A DNA stretch of 64,000 nt from RBG-16-57-11 sp964503145 (GTDB taxonomy: Bacteria > Chloroflexota > Anaerolineae > Anaerolineales > UBA4823), in NCBI GenBank assembly GCA_964503145.1, contig CAZCYV010000001.1, forward strand, positions 744,001 through 808,000, read 5' to 3'. The position numbers were made by a program, and so were the translations under genes. Of this stretch, positions 33,262 to 42,247 are shown in pieces. The notes under the pieces are model-generated. The model had not been told where the DNA came from, did no database searches, and saw only the letters and a program-made list of their open reading frames with translations. Position 1 is the stretch's first letter; each line of letters begins with the position of its first letter.

Positions 33262-34359
33262 TCAAACGCCATACAGGTAGTAACAGGTCTGACAGCCCTC
33301 CGGTGCCGGCGGCAGGGTCAGGTCAGCGGCTTCAGGCCCGCCCAGCAGGCGATCCAATGTGGCCTGGCGCTCGACCTGCAGCCGGGCTTCATAGCGCTGG
33401 CGGAACTGGCGATATGCGGGCTTGTTCCAGATATCCAGCAGATCTTCCTGGCAGATGTTGCCAAAGCGCTGGCAGGGCACCAGCAAGCGCTGCCCGTCGA
33501 ACACCCGCTCCTCGGCATAGGTCAACGTGATGCAGGGAGAGAGATCGCCGGCATGATTGATGAAGATACTGCGCAGCGGATTATGGTCGCAGATGGTGAG
33601 TTCGTTCGGCTGCATGGAATACACCCGAAGCTGGACGCCGAGCGCCTGGGCTTTTTGCTGCGCTGCCTGCAGCGCCTGCTCCAGGGTGCTGGACGGCGGA
33701 ACATCATGCGAAAAGACGCGGCGGGCGTCATCGCCTGGTTTGATGATCACGTCCAGGTTCTTGGCGATGACCTGATCAACGCCCAGGCGATGGGCCAGCT
33801 CGACATACTCAGGAAGCTCATGGTAGTTCTGGTGATCGCCAGTCATCAACACGATGACCATCATCAGCCGCAGATGATCCAGGCCGCGCCGGCGCTTCAG
33901 GTCGCGCAGGGCGGCGATGTGCTCGGTGATCATGGCGAACTTCGCCCCATAGCGGATGCGCTCGTACAGCTCCGCCGAAGCGGCATCCACCGAAAAAGAG
34001 ACCCAATCCAATCCAGCCTGGATCAGGCGTTCGGCCATCTGCGGTGTCAGACGGACGCCATTGGTGCTGAAGCCCACCTCGCACCCGGCCTGATGGGCGG
34101 CCTGCACCATCTCGACCAGATGGGGATTCTTCAGCGGCTCTCCGCCGCCGGTGAGGTCCACGCCTTCTGCCAGCTCAAGATAGGGGATCAGTCGGGCGAA
34201 GGTCTCCCAGGCCATGTTGGCTTGTGGAGGGCGCATCTCGTTCCAGGGGCACATCACGCACTCCAGGTTGCATTCCAGCGAGGCTTCGATTTGGAAGAGC
34301 TTGTATGGGCGAGAGTTTTTCCCCTGGAACAAGCGATTGAGCTTTTTCTTCAGCGACAT
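33262..34359 (-). CDS. Radical SAM protein with SPASM-like C-terminus
   Basis: A 365-aa radical SAM enzyme. The [4Fe-4S] motif is EASLECNLECVMCPWNEMRP (CxxxCxxC, about residue 29). A GGGEPLKNPHLVEM SAM-binding stretch and STNGVRLTP follow. The C-terminal part has further Cys (TICDHNPLRS, LSPCITL, VPCQRFGNI and a final EGCQTCYYLYG), consistent with SPASM auxiliary clusters. Such proteins modify peptides or cofactors; no precursor peptide is evident nearby. It is transcribed toward the DVU0298-type gene and diverges from a small membrane protein gene. Confidence 0.85.
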   Translation of the reverse strand: MSLKKKLNRLFQGKNSRPYKLFQIEASLECNLECVMCPWNEMRPPQANMAWETFARLIPYLELAEGVDLTGGGEPLKNPHLVEMVQAAHQAGCEVGFSTNGVRLTPQMAERLIQAGLDWVSFSVDAASAELYERIRYGAKFAMITEHIAALRDLKRRRGLDHLRLMMVIVLMTGDHQNYHELPEYVELAHRLGVDQVIAKNLDVIIKPGDDARRVFSHDVPPSSTLEQALQAAQQKAQALGVQLRVYSMQPNELTICDHNPLRSIFINHAGDLSPCITLTYAEERVFDGQRLLVPCQRFGNICQEDLLDIWNKPAYRQFRQRYEARLQVERQATLDRLLGGPEAADLTLPPAPEGCQTCYYLYGV

Positions 34360-34484
34360 GTTCTACCTTGCAAAGCACAACGCAAAATGGCTGGGGCAGA
34401 GGATAGCGGAGCGATCAAAGCAACCGAAAAGACAAAAATCGGTTAAACTTGGTGAAACCAAGCTGAGCGTTCAGCGGAGCGAAG

Positions 34485-34886
34485 ATGACACCCAAAAAGA
34501 CCTCCCAAAAAACCACAACCAAGAACCCAAAAACCGATCCGCTATGGCTGCGGGCATTGCTCGCCTTGAGCCTGGCGCCGCTGATCCTGGGAGTAGCGCT
34601 GATCGGCGCCTGGTCGCTGGATATCACCCTGATCGGAGAGCTGGAGAGCCAGATCTGGATCGGGCTTCTACTCATCTTGTTCAGCTTCACCCTTTCGAAC
34701 CTGCTGCAGCGCAAGTGGAAACTGTTCGTGGGCTGGCTGCTGCTGACTATTGCCGATTACCTGCTGCTGCGGCTGATCGATCTGCGGGTGCAAATTCTGG
34801 CCCTGGCGCTGGCGGCGATCGGCATGGGTTTTTTGATCATCGAGTTCTACCGGCAATTCCGCCGGCAAGGCCAACAAAACCAGTAA
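34485..34886 (+). CDS. Small four-helix membrane protein, unknown function
   Basis: A 133-aa protein with a Lys/Thr-rich cytoplasmic N-terminus (about 20 residues) and four hydrophobic helices at about 23-45, 55-72, 76-97 and 100-121, ending in a polar tail. No family is recognised. Its start is ATG with GGAGCGAAG upstream. It diverges from the radical SAM gene; a hairpin-forming repeat and the dsr-region leader lie downstream. Confidence 0.6.
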   Translation: MTPKKTSQKTTTKNPKTDPLWLRALLALSLAPLILGVALIGAWSLDITLIGELESQIWIGLLLILFSFTLSNLLQRKWKLFVGWLLLTIADYLLLRLIDLRVQILALALAAIGMGFLIIEFYRQFRRQGQQNQ

Positions 34887-34937
34887 AGCCAAACCTAATT
34901 TTACAGTTCATTGGGGGAAATTCCGATTAAGCCACTT

Positions 34938-34973
34938 CCCATCTGAGCTAAGACTTTTCTTAGTTCAGATGGG
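34938..34973. promoter_or_regulatory. 15-bp inverted repeat upstream of the dsr locus
   Basis: CCCATCTGAGCTAAG and CTTAGTTCAGATGGG pair fully (one G-U) around a 6-nt loop, 52 nt past the small membrane protein stop. No U-tract follows. It lies 8 nt before the -35 region of the next putative promoter, where a repressor or activator site would sit. It could also serve as the 3' hairpin of the upstream transcript. Confidence 0.5.
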
Positions 34974-35289
34974 ACACACGCTTAAATCCCCTGAAGGCGA
35001 AATTATATAAAATCTAGGCGGATAAGTCGCGCTTCCTGCTCTTTATCTCCAGGAAATGCCTGGTCGGCATTGTTAAGGAAGCCAAATCTATCACAACCAA
35101 GCCTGAGGAAAGATTAGACGTGATTCTTGACCGTCAAATCACCAGAAGAGGAGGTGCCATCGAAAGAGGAACGCCTGACCTGCGCTGGGAACAGGTAGAG
35201 GGAGGCTGTTCTCGGCCGGGAAACTCCACCCACTTACTCCCACAATCGACCCCAAATGCTCCCCAAATCAACCTTCAGGAGAAACTACC
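34974..35289 (+). promoter_or_regulatory. Promoter and long untranslated leader of the yeiH-dsr run
   Basis: No gene is seen in this 316-nt stretch. AATTATATAAAAT (35001-35013) is the only AT-rich -10-like element (TATATA 35004-35009), paired with a weak -35 (CTTAAA 34981-34986, 17-nt spacing). The leader after it would be about 270 nt and contains only short stems, such as GTGATT/AATCAC (35120-35125/35137-35142), and several purine-rich GAGGAGG-like runs. I recognise no known riboswitch. The ribosome site AGGAG of the small peptide ends it. Confidence 0.4.
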
Positions 35290-35394
35290 ATGAAAGCAAA
35301 GATCACAGAGGACTGGCTGTCAGTCATCGTCGCTTTCGCCCTGATCATCCTGGCCCTGGTCGGGTTGATCTCGCCTGCCTGGATGAAATTCTAA
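35290..35394 (+). CDS. 34-residue single-helix membrane peptide upstream of YeiH
   Basis: The peptide reads MKAKITEDWLSVIVAFALII then a second hydrophobic stretch ending SPAWMKF: one TM helix of about 22 residues with a charged N-terminus. AGGAG sits 9 nt before the ATG. It lies 31 nt before the YeiH gene in the same direction, suggesting a small accessory subunit of that transporter. The helix length and good ribosome site favour a real gene despite its size. Confidence 0.65.
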   Translation: MKAKITEDWLSVIVAFALIILALVGLISPAWMKF

Positions 35395-35425
35395 GCAGAC
35401 CACAGGAATGTGAGGAGAATCGGAC

Positions 35426-36538
35426 ATGTCAACAAAGGTCGTAAAGCAAACCGAAAAAAATAACGATGTCCTGGGCCTGCTGTTGGGCATGGCGCTGGTC
35501 GTCGTCCTGGCGTTTGTCTCGCGCTGGCTGAAGAATCAGGTGTACGGCATCGAGAGCCTGTTCGGCCTGGGCATCCCCGGCAAGGTCCTGGAATACCCGC
35601 TGTGGGCCGCCCTGGTCGGCCTGGTGGCCAACTGGGTCTTGAAGACAGTCAAGGCATACGACTACCTGAAGCCCGGCTTCCGCACCGAGTTGTTCCTGAA
35701 AATCGGTCTGGTGCTGTTGGGCACGACGATCAGCTTCAAGGTGATCGTCACCGCCGCCGCCGGGGCGATCGTCCAGGCGCTGATCATGGTCACCGCGGTG
35801 TACTTCTTCTGCTGGTGGCTGGCCGGCAAGTTTGGGCTGCCCGACACGCTGCGGGCGGTGATGTCCACCGCTATCTCGATCTGCGGTGTGTCGGCGGCGA
35901 TTGCGGCCTCCGGCTCCGTGCTGGCCAAGAAAGAGGAAATCACCTACATCACCGGGCTGGTGATCGTCACTGCCCTGCCGCTGATGGTCATCGCGCCGCT
36001 GATCGCTGCCGGGCTGAACCTGCCTGAGCCGGTGGCCGGTGCCTGGTTCGGCGGCAACATCGACACCACTGCGGCGGTGGTCGGCGCGGGCACGATCTAC
36101 GGCGAGACCGCCCAGAAGATCGCCAGCATCGTCAAGCAGACGCAGAACGCGCTGATCGGCGTGGTGGCCTTCCTGCTGGCGCTGTACTTCACCACCGTGG
36201 TCGAGGGCAAGAAGGAAAAACCCAGCGCTTCGATCATCTGGCAGCGCTTCCCCAAGTTCGTCCTGGGCTTCATCGTGGCCTCGCTGCTGTTCACCTTTGG
36301 CGTCATCCCGGCAGCTTCTTCGAAGACCCCCACCGCCGGCAACGCCATCGCGGCGATGAAGGACTGGGCCTTCTGTCTGGCTTTCGTCAGCATGGGCCTG
36401 GAGATCTCGGTCAAAGAGTTCAAGAAGATGGGCTGGTCGCCGGTGATCGTGTTCCTGATCGTCACCGTGTTCAACACCGCGCTGGCCCTGGTAATCGCCT
36501 GGGCGATCTTCGGCTGGCTGTTCCCGCCTACGCTATAA
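35426..36538 (+). CDS. YeiH/UPF0324 family putative sulfur oxyanion exporter
   Basis: A 370-aa membrane protein with about ten TM helices, of the family annotated as putative sulfate exporter. Motifs include GIPGKVLEYPLWAALVGL, GLVLLGTTISFKVI, STAISICGVSAAIAASG and WFGGNIDTTAAVVGAGTIYG. In a sulfite-reducing locus it may move sulfite, sulfate or another sulfur anion across the membrane. Transport has not been shown for most members. It lies 138 nt ahead of dsrA, separated by a strong hairpin. Confidence 0.85.
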   Translation: MSTKVVKQTEKNNDVLGLLLGMALVVVLAFVSRWLKNQVYGIESLFGLGIPGKVLEYPLWAALVGLVANWVLKTVKAYDYLKPGFRTELFLKIGLVLLGTTISFKVIVTAAAGAIVQALIMVTAVYFFCWWLAGKFGLPDTLRAVMSTAISICGVSAAIAASGSVLAKKEEITYITGLVIVTALPLMVIAPLIAAGLNLPEPVAGAWFGGNIDTTAAVVGAGTIYGETAQKIASIVKQTQNALIGVVAFLLALYFTTVVEGKKEKPSASIIWQRFPKFVLGFIVASLLFTFGVIPAASSKTPTAGNAIAAMKDWAFCLAFVSMGLEISVKEFKKMGWSPVIVFLIVTVFNTALALVIAWAIFGWLFPPTL

Positions 36539-36605
36539 GCTGACGCCAGCACGTTACTACATCGAAACGTCATCACTCAAAGGCTGGCGATCGTCGAATC
36601 TGGCC

Positions 36606-36640
36606 GGAGGGAAAACAGCGCTGAGCGTTGTTTTCCCTCC
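36606..36640 (+). repeat. 16-bp hairpin between yeiH and dsrA
   Basis: The arms (36606-36621 and 36625-36640) are complementary over 16 bp (one G-U) with a 3-nt loop. The T4 run lies inside the 3' arm, not after it, so termination is doubtful. The site may be an RNA processing or stability element that sets dsrA apart from yeiH; the dsrA ribosome site GGAGG follows 23 nt later. Confidence 0.6.
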
Positions 36641-36676
36641 ACCTGAGAGCGAGCCGCAGCCACATGGAGGTAAAAC

Positions 36677-37870
36677 ATGGCCAATGCCAAGGACCGAGAA
36701 ACCCCTCTGCTCGACCAGTTAGAAGAGGGCCCCTGGCCAAGCTTTGTAACAGAAATGAAGCGATCGGCCGAAAAGAAAGAATCGGCCAGAGACTTGCTGC
36801 GCCAGCTCGAGCGCTCCTATGAGGATCGCATCGGCCACTGGAAGCACGGCGGCATCGTCGGCGTGAAAGGCTACGGCGGCGGCGTCATCGGGCGCTATTC
36901 GGATCTGCCGGAAGAGTTCCCGGCGGTCGCCGAGTTCCACACACTGCGGGTCAACATGCCGGCAGGCTGGTTCTACACCACCGACAAGCTGCGCGAGTTG
37001 TGCGATGTGTGGGACAAGCACGGCAGCGGGCTGACCAACATGCATGGCGCCACAGGAGACATCATCCTGCTCGGCGCCCCCACCTCAGCCCTGCAGCCCT
37101 GCTTCGACGACCTGGCCGAGATCGGCTTCGACCTGGGCGGCTCGGGCAGCGATATGCGCACACCGAGTTGCTGTGTGGGACCGGGCCGCTGCGAATACGC
37201 CTGCATCGACACGCTCGACCTGCTTTACAGCATCACCATGGAATTCCAGGACGAGCTCCATCGGCCGATGTTCCCCTACAAATCGAAGATCAAGATCGCC
37301 GGCTGCCCCAATGACTGCGTGGCTTCCGTCGCCCGCTCGGATTTCTCCATCATCGGCACCTGGCGCGACAACATCCAGATCGATCCGGTCGAGGTCGCCA
37401 ACTACGCCAACGACAGCCTGGACATCCAGTCCGAAGTGATCGACCTGTGCCCCACCGGCTGCATGCACTGGGATGCCAACACCAAAACACTGACGATCAA
37501 CGACGCGGAGTGCAACCGCTGCATGCACTGCATTAACCTGATGCCCAAAGCGTTGCGAGTGGGCAAGGAGCGCGGCGCTACTTTCCTGGTAGGCGGCAAG
37601 GCGCCGATCGTGCATGGCGCCCTGCTCTCCTGGGTGATCGTGCCGTTCATGAAGGTCGAGCCGCCCTATGACGAGATCAAGGACCTAATCCGTCGCATCT
37701 GGGAGTGGTGGGACGAGAACGGCAAGATGCGCGAGCGCCTGGGCGAGCTGATCAACCGCCTGGGGATGCGCAACTTCCTGAAAGCAGTGGGCTTGCCGCC
37801 CGTGCCGCAGATGATCCGCATGCCGCGCGCCAACCCCTACTACTTCTGGGACCCCGAGGAGGTGAAGTAA
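36677..37870 (+). CDS. dsrA: Dissimilatory sulfite reductase alpha subunit
   Basis: Catalyses six-electron reduction of sulfite with DsrB (alpha2beta2), handing partially reduced sulfur to DsrC in the cytosol. Siroheme/[4Fe-4S] ligands are CCVGPGRCEYAC (about residues 165-176) and the later CPNDC (about 210). A ferredoxin domain with CPTGCMHW and CNRCMHC lies at about 258-290. The 397-aa length is a little short of typical DsrA. GGAGG is 8 nt before the ATG. The stop overlaps dsrB (TAATG). DsrD and a two-Cys DsrC nearby favour the reductive direction. No sat, aprAB or qmo genes are in the window, so sulfite rather than sulfate may be the acceptor. Confidence 0.96.
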   Translation: MANAKDRETPLLDQLEEGPWPSFVTEMKRSAEKKESARDLLRQLERSYEDRIGHWKHGGIVGVKGYGGGVIGRYSDLPEEFPAVAEFHTLRVNMPAGWFYTTDKLRELCDVWDKHGSGLTNMHGATGDIILLGAPTSALQPCFDDLAEIGFDLGGSGSDMRTPSCCVGPGRCEYACIDTLDLLYSITMEFQDELHRPMFPYKSKIKIAGCPNDCVASVARSDFSIIGTWRDNIQIDPVEVANYANDSLDIQSEVIDLCPTGCMHWDANTKTLTINDAECNRCMHCINLMPKALRVGKERGATFLVGGKAPIVHGALLSWVIVPFMKVEPPYDEIKDLIRRIWEWWDENGKMRERLGELINRLGMRNFLKAVGLPPVPQMIRMPRANPYYFWDPEEVK

Positions 37871-38931
37871 TGTCCACCCGTACCGACTTTGGCCCCCCCT
37901 ATTACAAAGACATGCTCCCGCCCGTGATCTTGAACAATTACGGGCAGTGGAAATACCACGAGCGGGTCAAGCCTGGCGTGTTGAAGCATGTCGCCGAGTC
38001 TGGAGATGTGCTCTACACCGTGCGGGTCGGCTCCTCGCGCCTGGTCAGCACCGACTGGATTCGCGATGTCTGCGCCATTGCCGACGAATACTGCGGCGGC
38101 CACCTGCGCTTCACCAGCCGGCATAACCTGGAGTTCCTGGTTTCAGACGAGTCCAAGCTGGAGCCGCTGATCGAACACTTGAAGGCAAATGGCTACCCCG
38201 TCGGCGGCACCGGTCACGCCATCAGCAACCCGGTGCACACTCAGGGGTGGATCCACTGCCACACGCCGGCGACAGACGCCTCGGGCATCGTCAAAGCGGT
38301 GATGGATGACCTGTACGAGTACTTTGTGGATTGGAAACTGCCGGCCTACTGCCGCATCTCGCTGGCCTGCTGCCTGAACATGTGCGGCGCCGTGCACTGC
38401 TCCGACATCGCCATCCTGGGCATCCACCGCAAACCGCCGACCATCAATCACGACGTGGTGCGCGCCAAGTGCGAAATCCCCAACGTGATCGCGGCCTGCC
38501 CCACCGGCGCCATCCGCCCCGACCCGAAGAACAAGACCCTGACAGTAAATGAAGAGAAGTGCATGTACTGCGGCAACTGCTACACCATGTGCCCTGGCAT
38601 GCCCCTGGCAGACCCGGTAGGCGACGGCGTCTCGATCTGGGTGGGCGGCAAGATCTCCAGCGCCCGCACCCCGCCGAAGTTCTCCCGCCTGGTGATCCCC
38701 TACCTGCCCAACAACCCACCTCGCTGGCCGGAAGTGACCGCAGCGGTGCGCAACATCGTGGAGACCTGGGCCAGGCACGCTCGCAAACACGAGCGCATGG
38801 GCGAGTGGATCGACCGCATCGGTTGGGAGCGCTTCTTCACCCTGACCAATATCCCCTTCTCGGTCCAGCTCATCGACGACTTCACTCTGGCGTCCGAAAC
38901 CTACCGGTCCACACCCACATTCAAGTGGTAG
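37870..38931 (+). CDS. dsrB: Dissimilatory sulfite reductase beta subunit
   Basis: A 353-aa partner of DsrA. Siroheme-proximal motifs are visible: LRFTSRHNLEFLV (substrate Arg and Lys region), THTQGWIHCHTPATD-like HTQGWIHCHTPATD, and the cluster ligands ACCLNMCGAVHCSD (about residue 166). A ferredoxin domain has CPTGAIRP and CMYCGNCYTMCPG. The N-terminus MSTRTDFGPPYYKDMLPP is typical. The ATG shares its A with the dsrA stop, so the two are translationally coupled. Confidence 0.96.
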   Translation: MSTRTDFGPPYYKDMLPPVILNNYGQWKYHERVKPGVLKHVAESGDVLYTVRVGSSRLVSTDWIRDVCAIADEYCGGHLRFTSRHNLEFLVSDESKLEPLIEHLKANGYPVGGTGHAISNPVHTQGWIHCHTPATDASGIVKAVMDDLYEYFVDWKLPAYCRISLACCLNMCGAVHCSDIAILGIHRKPPTINHDVVRAKCEIPNVIAACPTGAIRPDPKNKTLTVNEEKCMYCGNCYTMCPGMPLADPVGDGVSIWVGGKISSARTPPKFSRLVIPYLPNNPPRWPEVTAAVRNIVETWARHARKHERMGEWIDRIGWERFFTLTNIPFSVQLIDDFTLASETYRSTPTFKW

Positions 38932-38944
38932 GAGGGTCGTACCC

Positions 38945-39154
38945 ATGTCCGATGAAGTGACTGAAGAACTGAAGGCGCAAATCGTCGAGTTCTTCAAACA
39001 GAAAAATAAGATGATGACCAGCCGGGACGTAGCAAGCGGCCTGAGCCTAGATCATAAGATCGCTAAAAAAGCCCTGACCGAGCTGGTGAACGAGGGCGCG
39101 CTGGAATTCACTTCCTTCGGCGGCGCTACGTTCATCAAGCTCCCGGAGAGCTAA
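38945..39154 (+). CDS. dsrD: DsrD, winged-helix sulfite reductase partner
   Basis: A 69-aa protein with a winged-helix pattern (EELKAQIVEFFKQKNKMMTS ... IAKKALTELVNEGALEF ... GGATFIKLPES). DsrD is characteristic of the reductive Dsr pathway and stimulates DsrAB. It sits in the canonical place after dsrB, 13 nt downstream, with an AGGAGG ribosome site. Confidence 0.92.
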   Translation: MSDEVTEELKAQIVEFFKQKNKMMTSRDVASGLSLDHKIAKKALTELVNEGALEFTSFGGATFIKLPES

Positions 39155-39197
39155 AACCAAGCTGCCGGGCGCCCTGCGCCCGACTGAGGAGGTACGA

Positions 39198-39515
39198 ATG
39201 TCAGTCATTGAGTTAGAAGGGATCACCGTCGAAGTCGATGAAGATGGTTTCATCCAGGAGCCCGAATGCTGGAGCGAAGCGCTGGCGGCAGCCATCGCCA
39301 AAACCGAAGACGTGCCCGAACTGACCGAAAACCACTGGAAGGTGATCAACTACCTGCGGGATTACTACCAGCAGTTCGGCATTGCGCCGATGATCCGCAA
39401 GCTGTGCAAGGAAACCGGCTTCTCACTGAAAGAAATCTACGACATGTTTCCCAGCGGCCCGGCTAAGGGCGCCTGCAAGATCGCCGGCTTGCCCAAGCCG
39501 ACGGGCTGCGTGTAA
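39198..39515 (+). CDS. dsrC: DsrC sulfur-carrier protein
   Basis: A 105-aa DsrC/TusE protein. The C-terminal arm AKGACKIAGLPKPTGCV carries both conserved Cys ten residues apart with the last Cys penultimate, the form that accepts sulfite-derived sulfur as a trisulfide from DsrAB and is reduced by DsrMK. Upstream are family motifs WSEALAAAIA and RDYYQQFGIAPMIRKLCKE. GAGGAGGTACG precedes the ATG. It ends the dsrABDC block; two hairpins follow. Confidence 0.95.
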   Translation: MSVIELEGITVEVDEDGFIQEPECWSEALAAAIAKTEDVPELTENHWKVINYLRDYYQQFGIAPMIRKLCKETGFSLKEIYDMFPSGPAKGACKIAGLPKPTGCV

Positions 39516-39545
39516 GCTTCAACCAGGGTCCAGCACCCTGAGGTT

Positions 39546-39562
39546 CGAGACCGAAGGTCTCG
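39546..39562 (+). repeat. Short hairpin after dsrC
   Basis: CGAGACC/GGTCTCG, a 7-bp stem with a 3-nt loop, 30 nt past the dsrC stop. There is no U-tract. With the hairpin at 39595-39644 it forms a structured spacer between dsrC and dsrM. Confidence 0.45.
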
Positions 39563-39594
39563 CTTCACAATTCGGCTGTCAATACGCTTTAGTG

Positions 39595-39644
39595 GTAGGG
39601 GTCAGGGGCGGGGTCCGTGGCTTTCCCCCCACCCTGGCCCCTAC
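39595..39644 (+). repeat. Long-arm hairpin between dsrC and dsrM
   Basis: GTAGGGGTCAGGG (39595-39607) pairs with CCCTGGCCCCTAC (39632-39644), 13 bp with one G-U, around a 24-nt loop, ending 20 nt before the dsrM start. It probably sets relative expression of the soluble dsrABDC genes and the membrane-complex genes. Confidence 0.5.
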
Positions 39645-39664
39645 CGGTTGTGAAGAGGCTGTAC

Positions 39665-40414
39665 ATGGAATCATCTGCCGCACTGTGGACATTGCTCTCC
39701 CTGTTCGTGATCGGCGTGGCGTATTTCGCTGCCCTGGCCTTTGTCTTCGGCCTGCTGCTGCGGTTGTACGCCTACCTGCGCACGCCCATGCCGCTGCCGG
39801 CGGCGGTAACCCCGGCCCCAGAAACTGAAGCGGGCGCAACGCTGCGCGTCGTGGGAGACGTGCTGATCTTCCCCAACCTGTTCAAAGCGGACAAGGCGCT
39901 ATGGGCCGGAGCGTGGGTCTTTCATGTCGCTCTGGCGGCGATTCTGTTCCGCCACCTGCGCTATTTCACCTATCCGGTTCCGGGGCTGGTGCTATACATG
40001 GAGCCGGTGGCGCTGTTCTTCGGCTATCTCTTTGGCGTCGCTATCCTATACCTCATCTGGCGCAGGCTGGCGCTGCCGCGAACCCTGTACTTATCCAATA
40101 TCCCCGATTATTTCGCCCTGGCTCTGCTGGGGGGGATCGCCGCCAGCGGCATCTTGATGAGCTACTGGCTGCACGCCAACCTAGTGGACGTCAAGGCGTT
40201 CATCCTGGGGTTGCTGACGCTGAGTCCGGTCGAGCCGCCGAAGCACCCCCTGTTCCTGGTGCACTTTTTACTCGTCTCGACCCTGATGATCTACTTCCCG
40301 TATAGCAAGCTGCTGCACGCCGGGGGCATCTTCTTCAGCCCCACCCGCCATCAGCCCTATGAGATCCAGCACAACGGGAAACGCTATGTGAACCCGTGGG
40401 ATCCACAGCCGTAA
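39665..40414 (+). CDS. dsrM: DsrM-like membrane cytochrome b (NarI family)
   Basis: A 249-aa integral membrane subunit with about five TM helices and His residues in the helices and loops (HVALAAILFRHLRYF, FLVHFLLVSTLMIYFPYSKLLHAGG) that would ligate b haems. It oxidises menaquinol and passes electrons to DsrK. It is shorter than many DsrM proteins. The ATG is chosen because it opens the first TM segment; a GTG 16 codons earlier lies within the hairpin region. AGAGG upstream is a modest ribosome site. dsrK follows. Confidence 0.85.
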   Translation: MESSAALWTLLSLFVIGVAYFAALAFVFGLLLRLYAYLRTPMPLPAAVTPAPETEAGATLRVVGDVLIFPNLFKADKALWAGAWVFHVALAAILFRHLRYFTYPVPGLVLYMEPVALFFGYLFGVAILYLIWRRLALPRTLYLSNIPDYFALALLGGIAASGILMSYWLHANLVDVKAFILGLLTLSPVEPPKHPLFLVHFLLVSTLMIYFPYSKLLHAGGIFFSPTRHQPYEIQHNGKRYVNPWDPQP

Positions 40415-40455
40415 TCGAGCCACCATCCTGAGCACACCACGCGCACGGAGTGAGC

Positions 40456-41901
<1,446 letters not shown>

Positions 41902-41917
41902 CAAGCGGAGAGAAACC

Positions 41918-42214
41918 ATGCGCAAGATATTGCTGCTCCTGCTGCTGCTCCTGGTCGTCCTCTTCACCGTGGCTTACTATCCCCAACCGGTAGAAAAGCC
42001 GGCCAAAGACGGCCCCGGGCCGCTGTCGGTGTACATCTCGCCGCGCTATGCCGCCCCCGAATACCACAGTCCGCTGGACTACTGGAAGACGCATCACACC
42101 GATATGGTCAACCGCGGCGATCTGGCGCAGACCGACTGCCTGTACTGCCACGAGCCACAGCGCTCGTGCAACAACTGCCACAACTATGTCGGCGCCAATC
42201 AAATCCCCAAATAG
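41918..42214 (+). CDS. dsrJ: DsrJ-like periplasmic cytochrome c with two haem motifs
   Basis: A 98-aa protein: N-terminal signal anchor (MRKILLLLLLLLVVLFTVAY), a middle SPRYAAPEYHSPLDYWKTHH segment with HHTDMVNRGD typical of DsrJ, and two haem motifs, CLYCH and CNNCH, near the C-terminus. Classical DsrJ carries three haems, one with unusual Cys ligation; only two CXXCH are present here and the first haem site is not visible. It would move electrons across the membrane for the DsrMK complex. It starts 16 nt after dsrK. Confidence 0.8.
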   Translation: MRKILLLLLLLLVVLFTVAYYPQPVEKPAKDGPGPLSVYISPRYAAPEYHSPLDYWKTHHTDMVNRGDLAQTDCLYCHEPQRSCNNCHNYVGANQIPK

Positions 42215-42247
42215 GGCCTGTGCGTTCGAAAGGTTGAAGAGAAGCAG

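Noticed and set aside
35100..35280. Known riboswitch in the dsr leader
   Set aside because: Only short, weak stems and purine-rich runs are present; no class consensus is recognisable.
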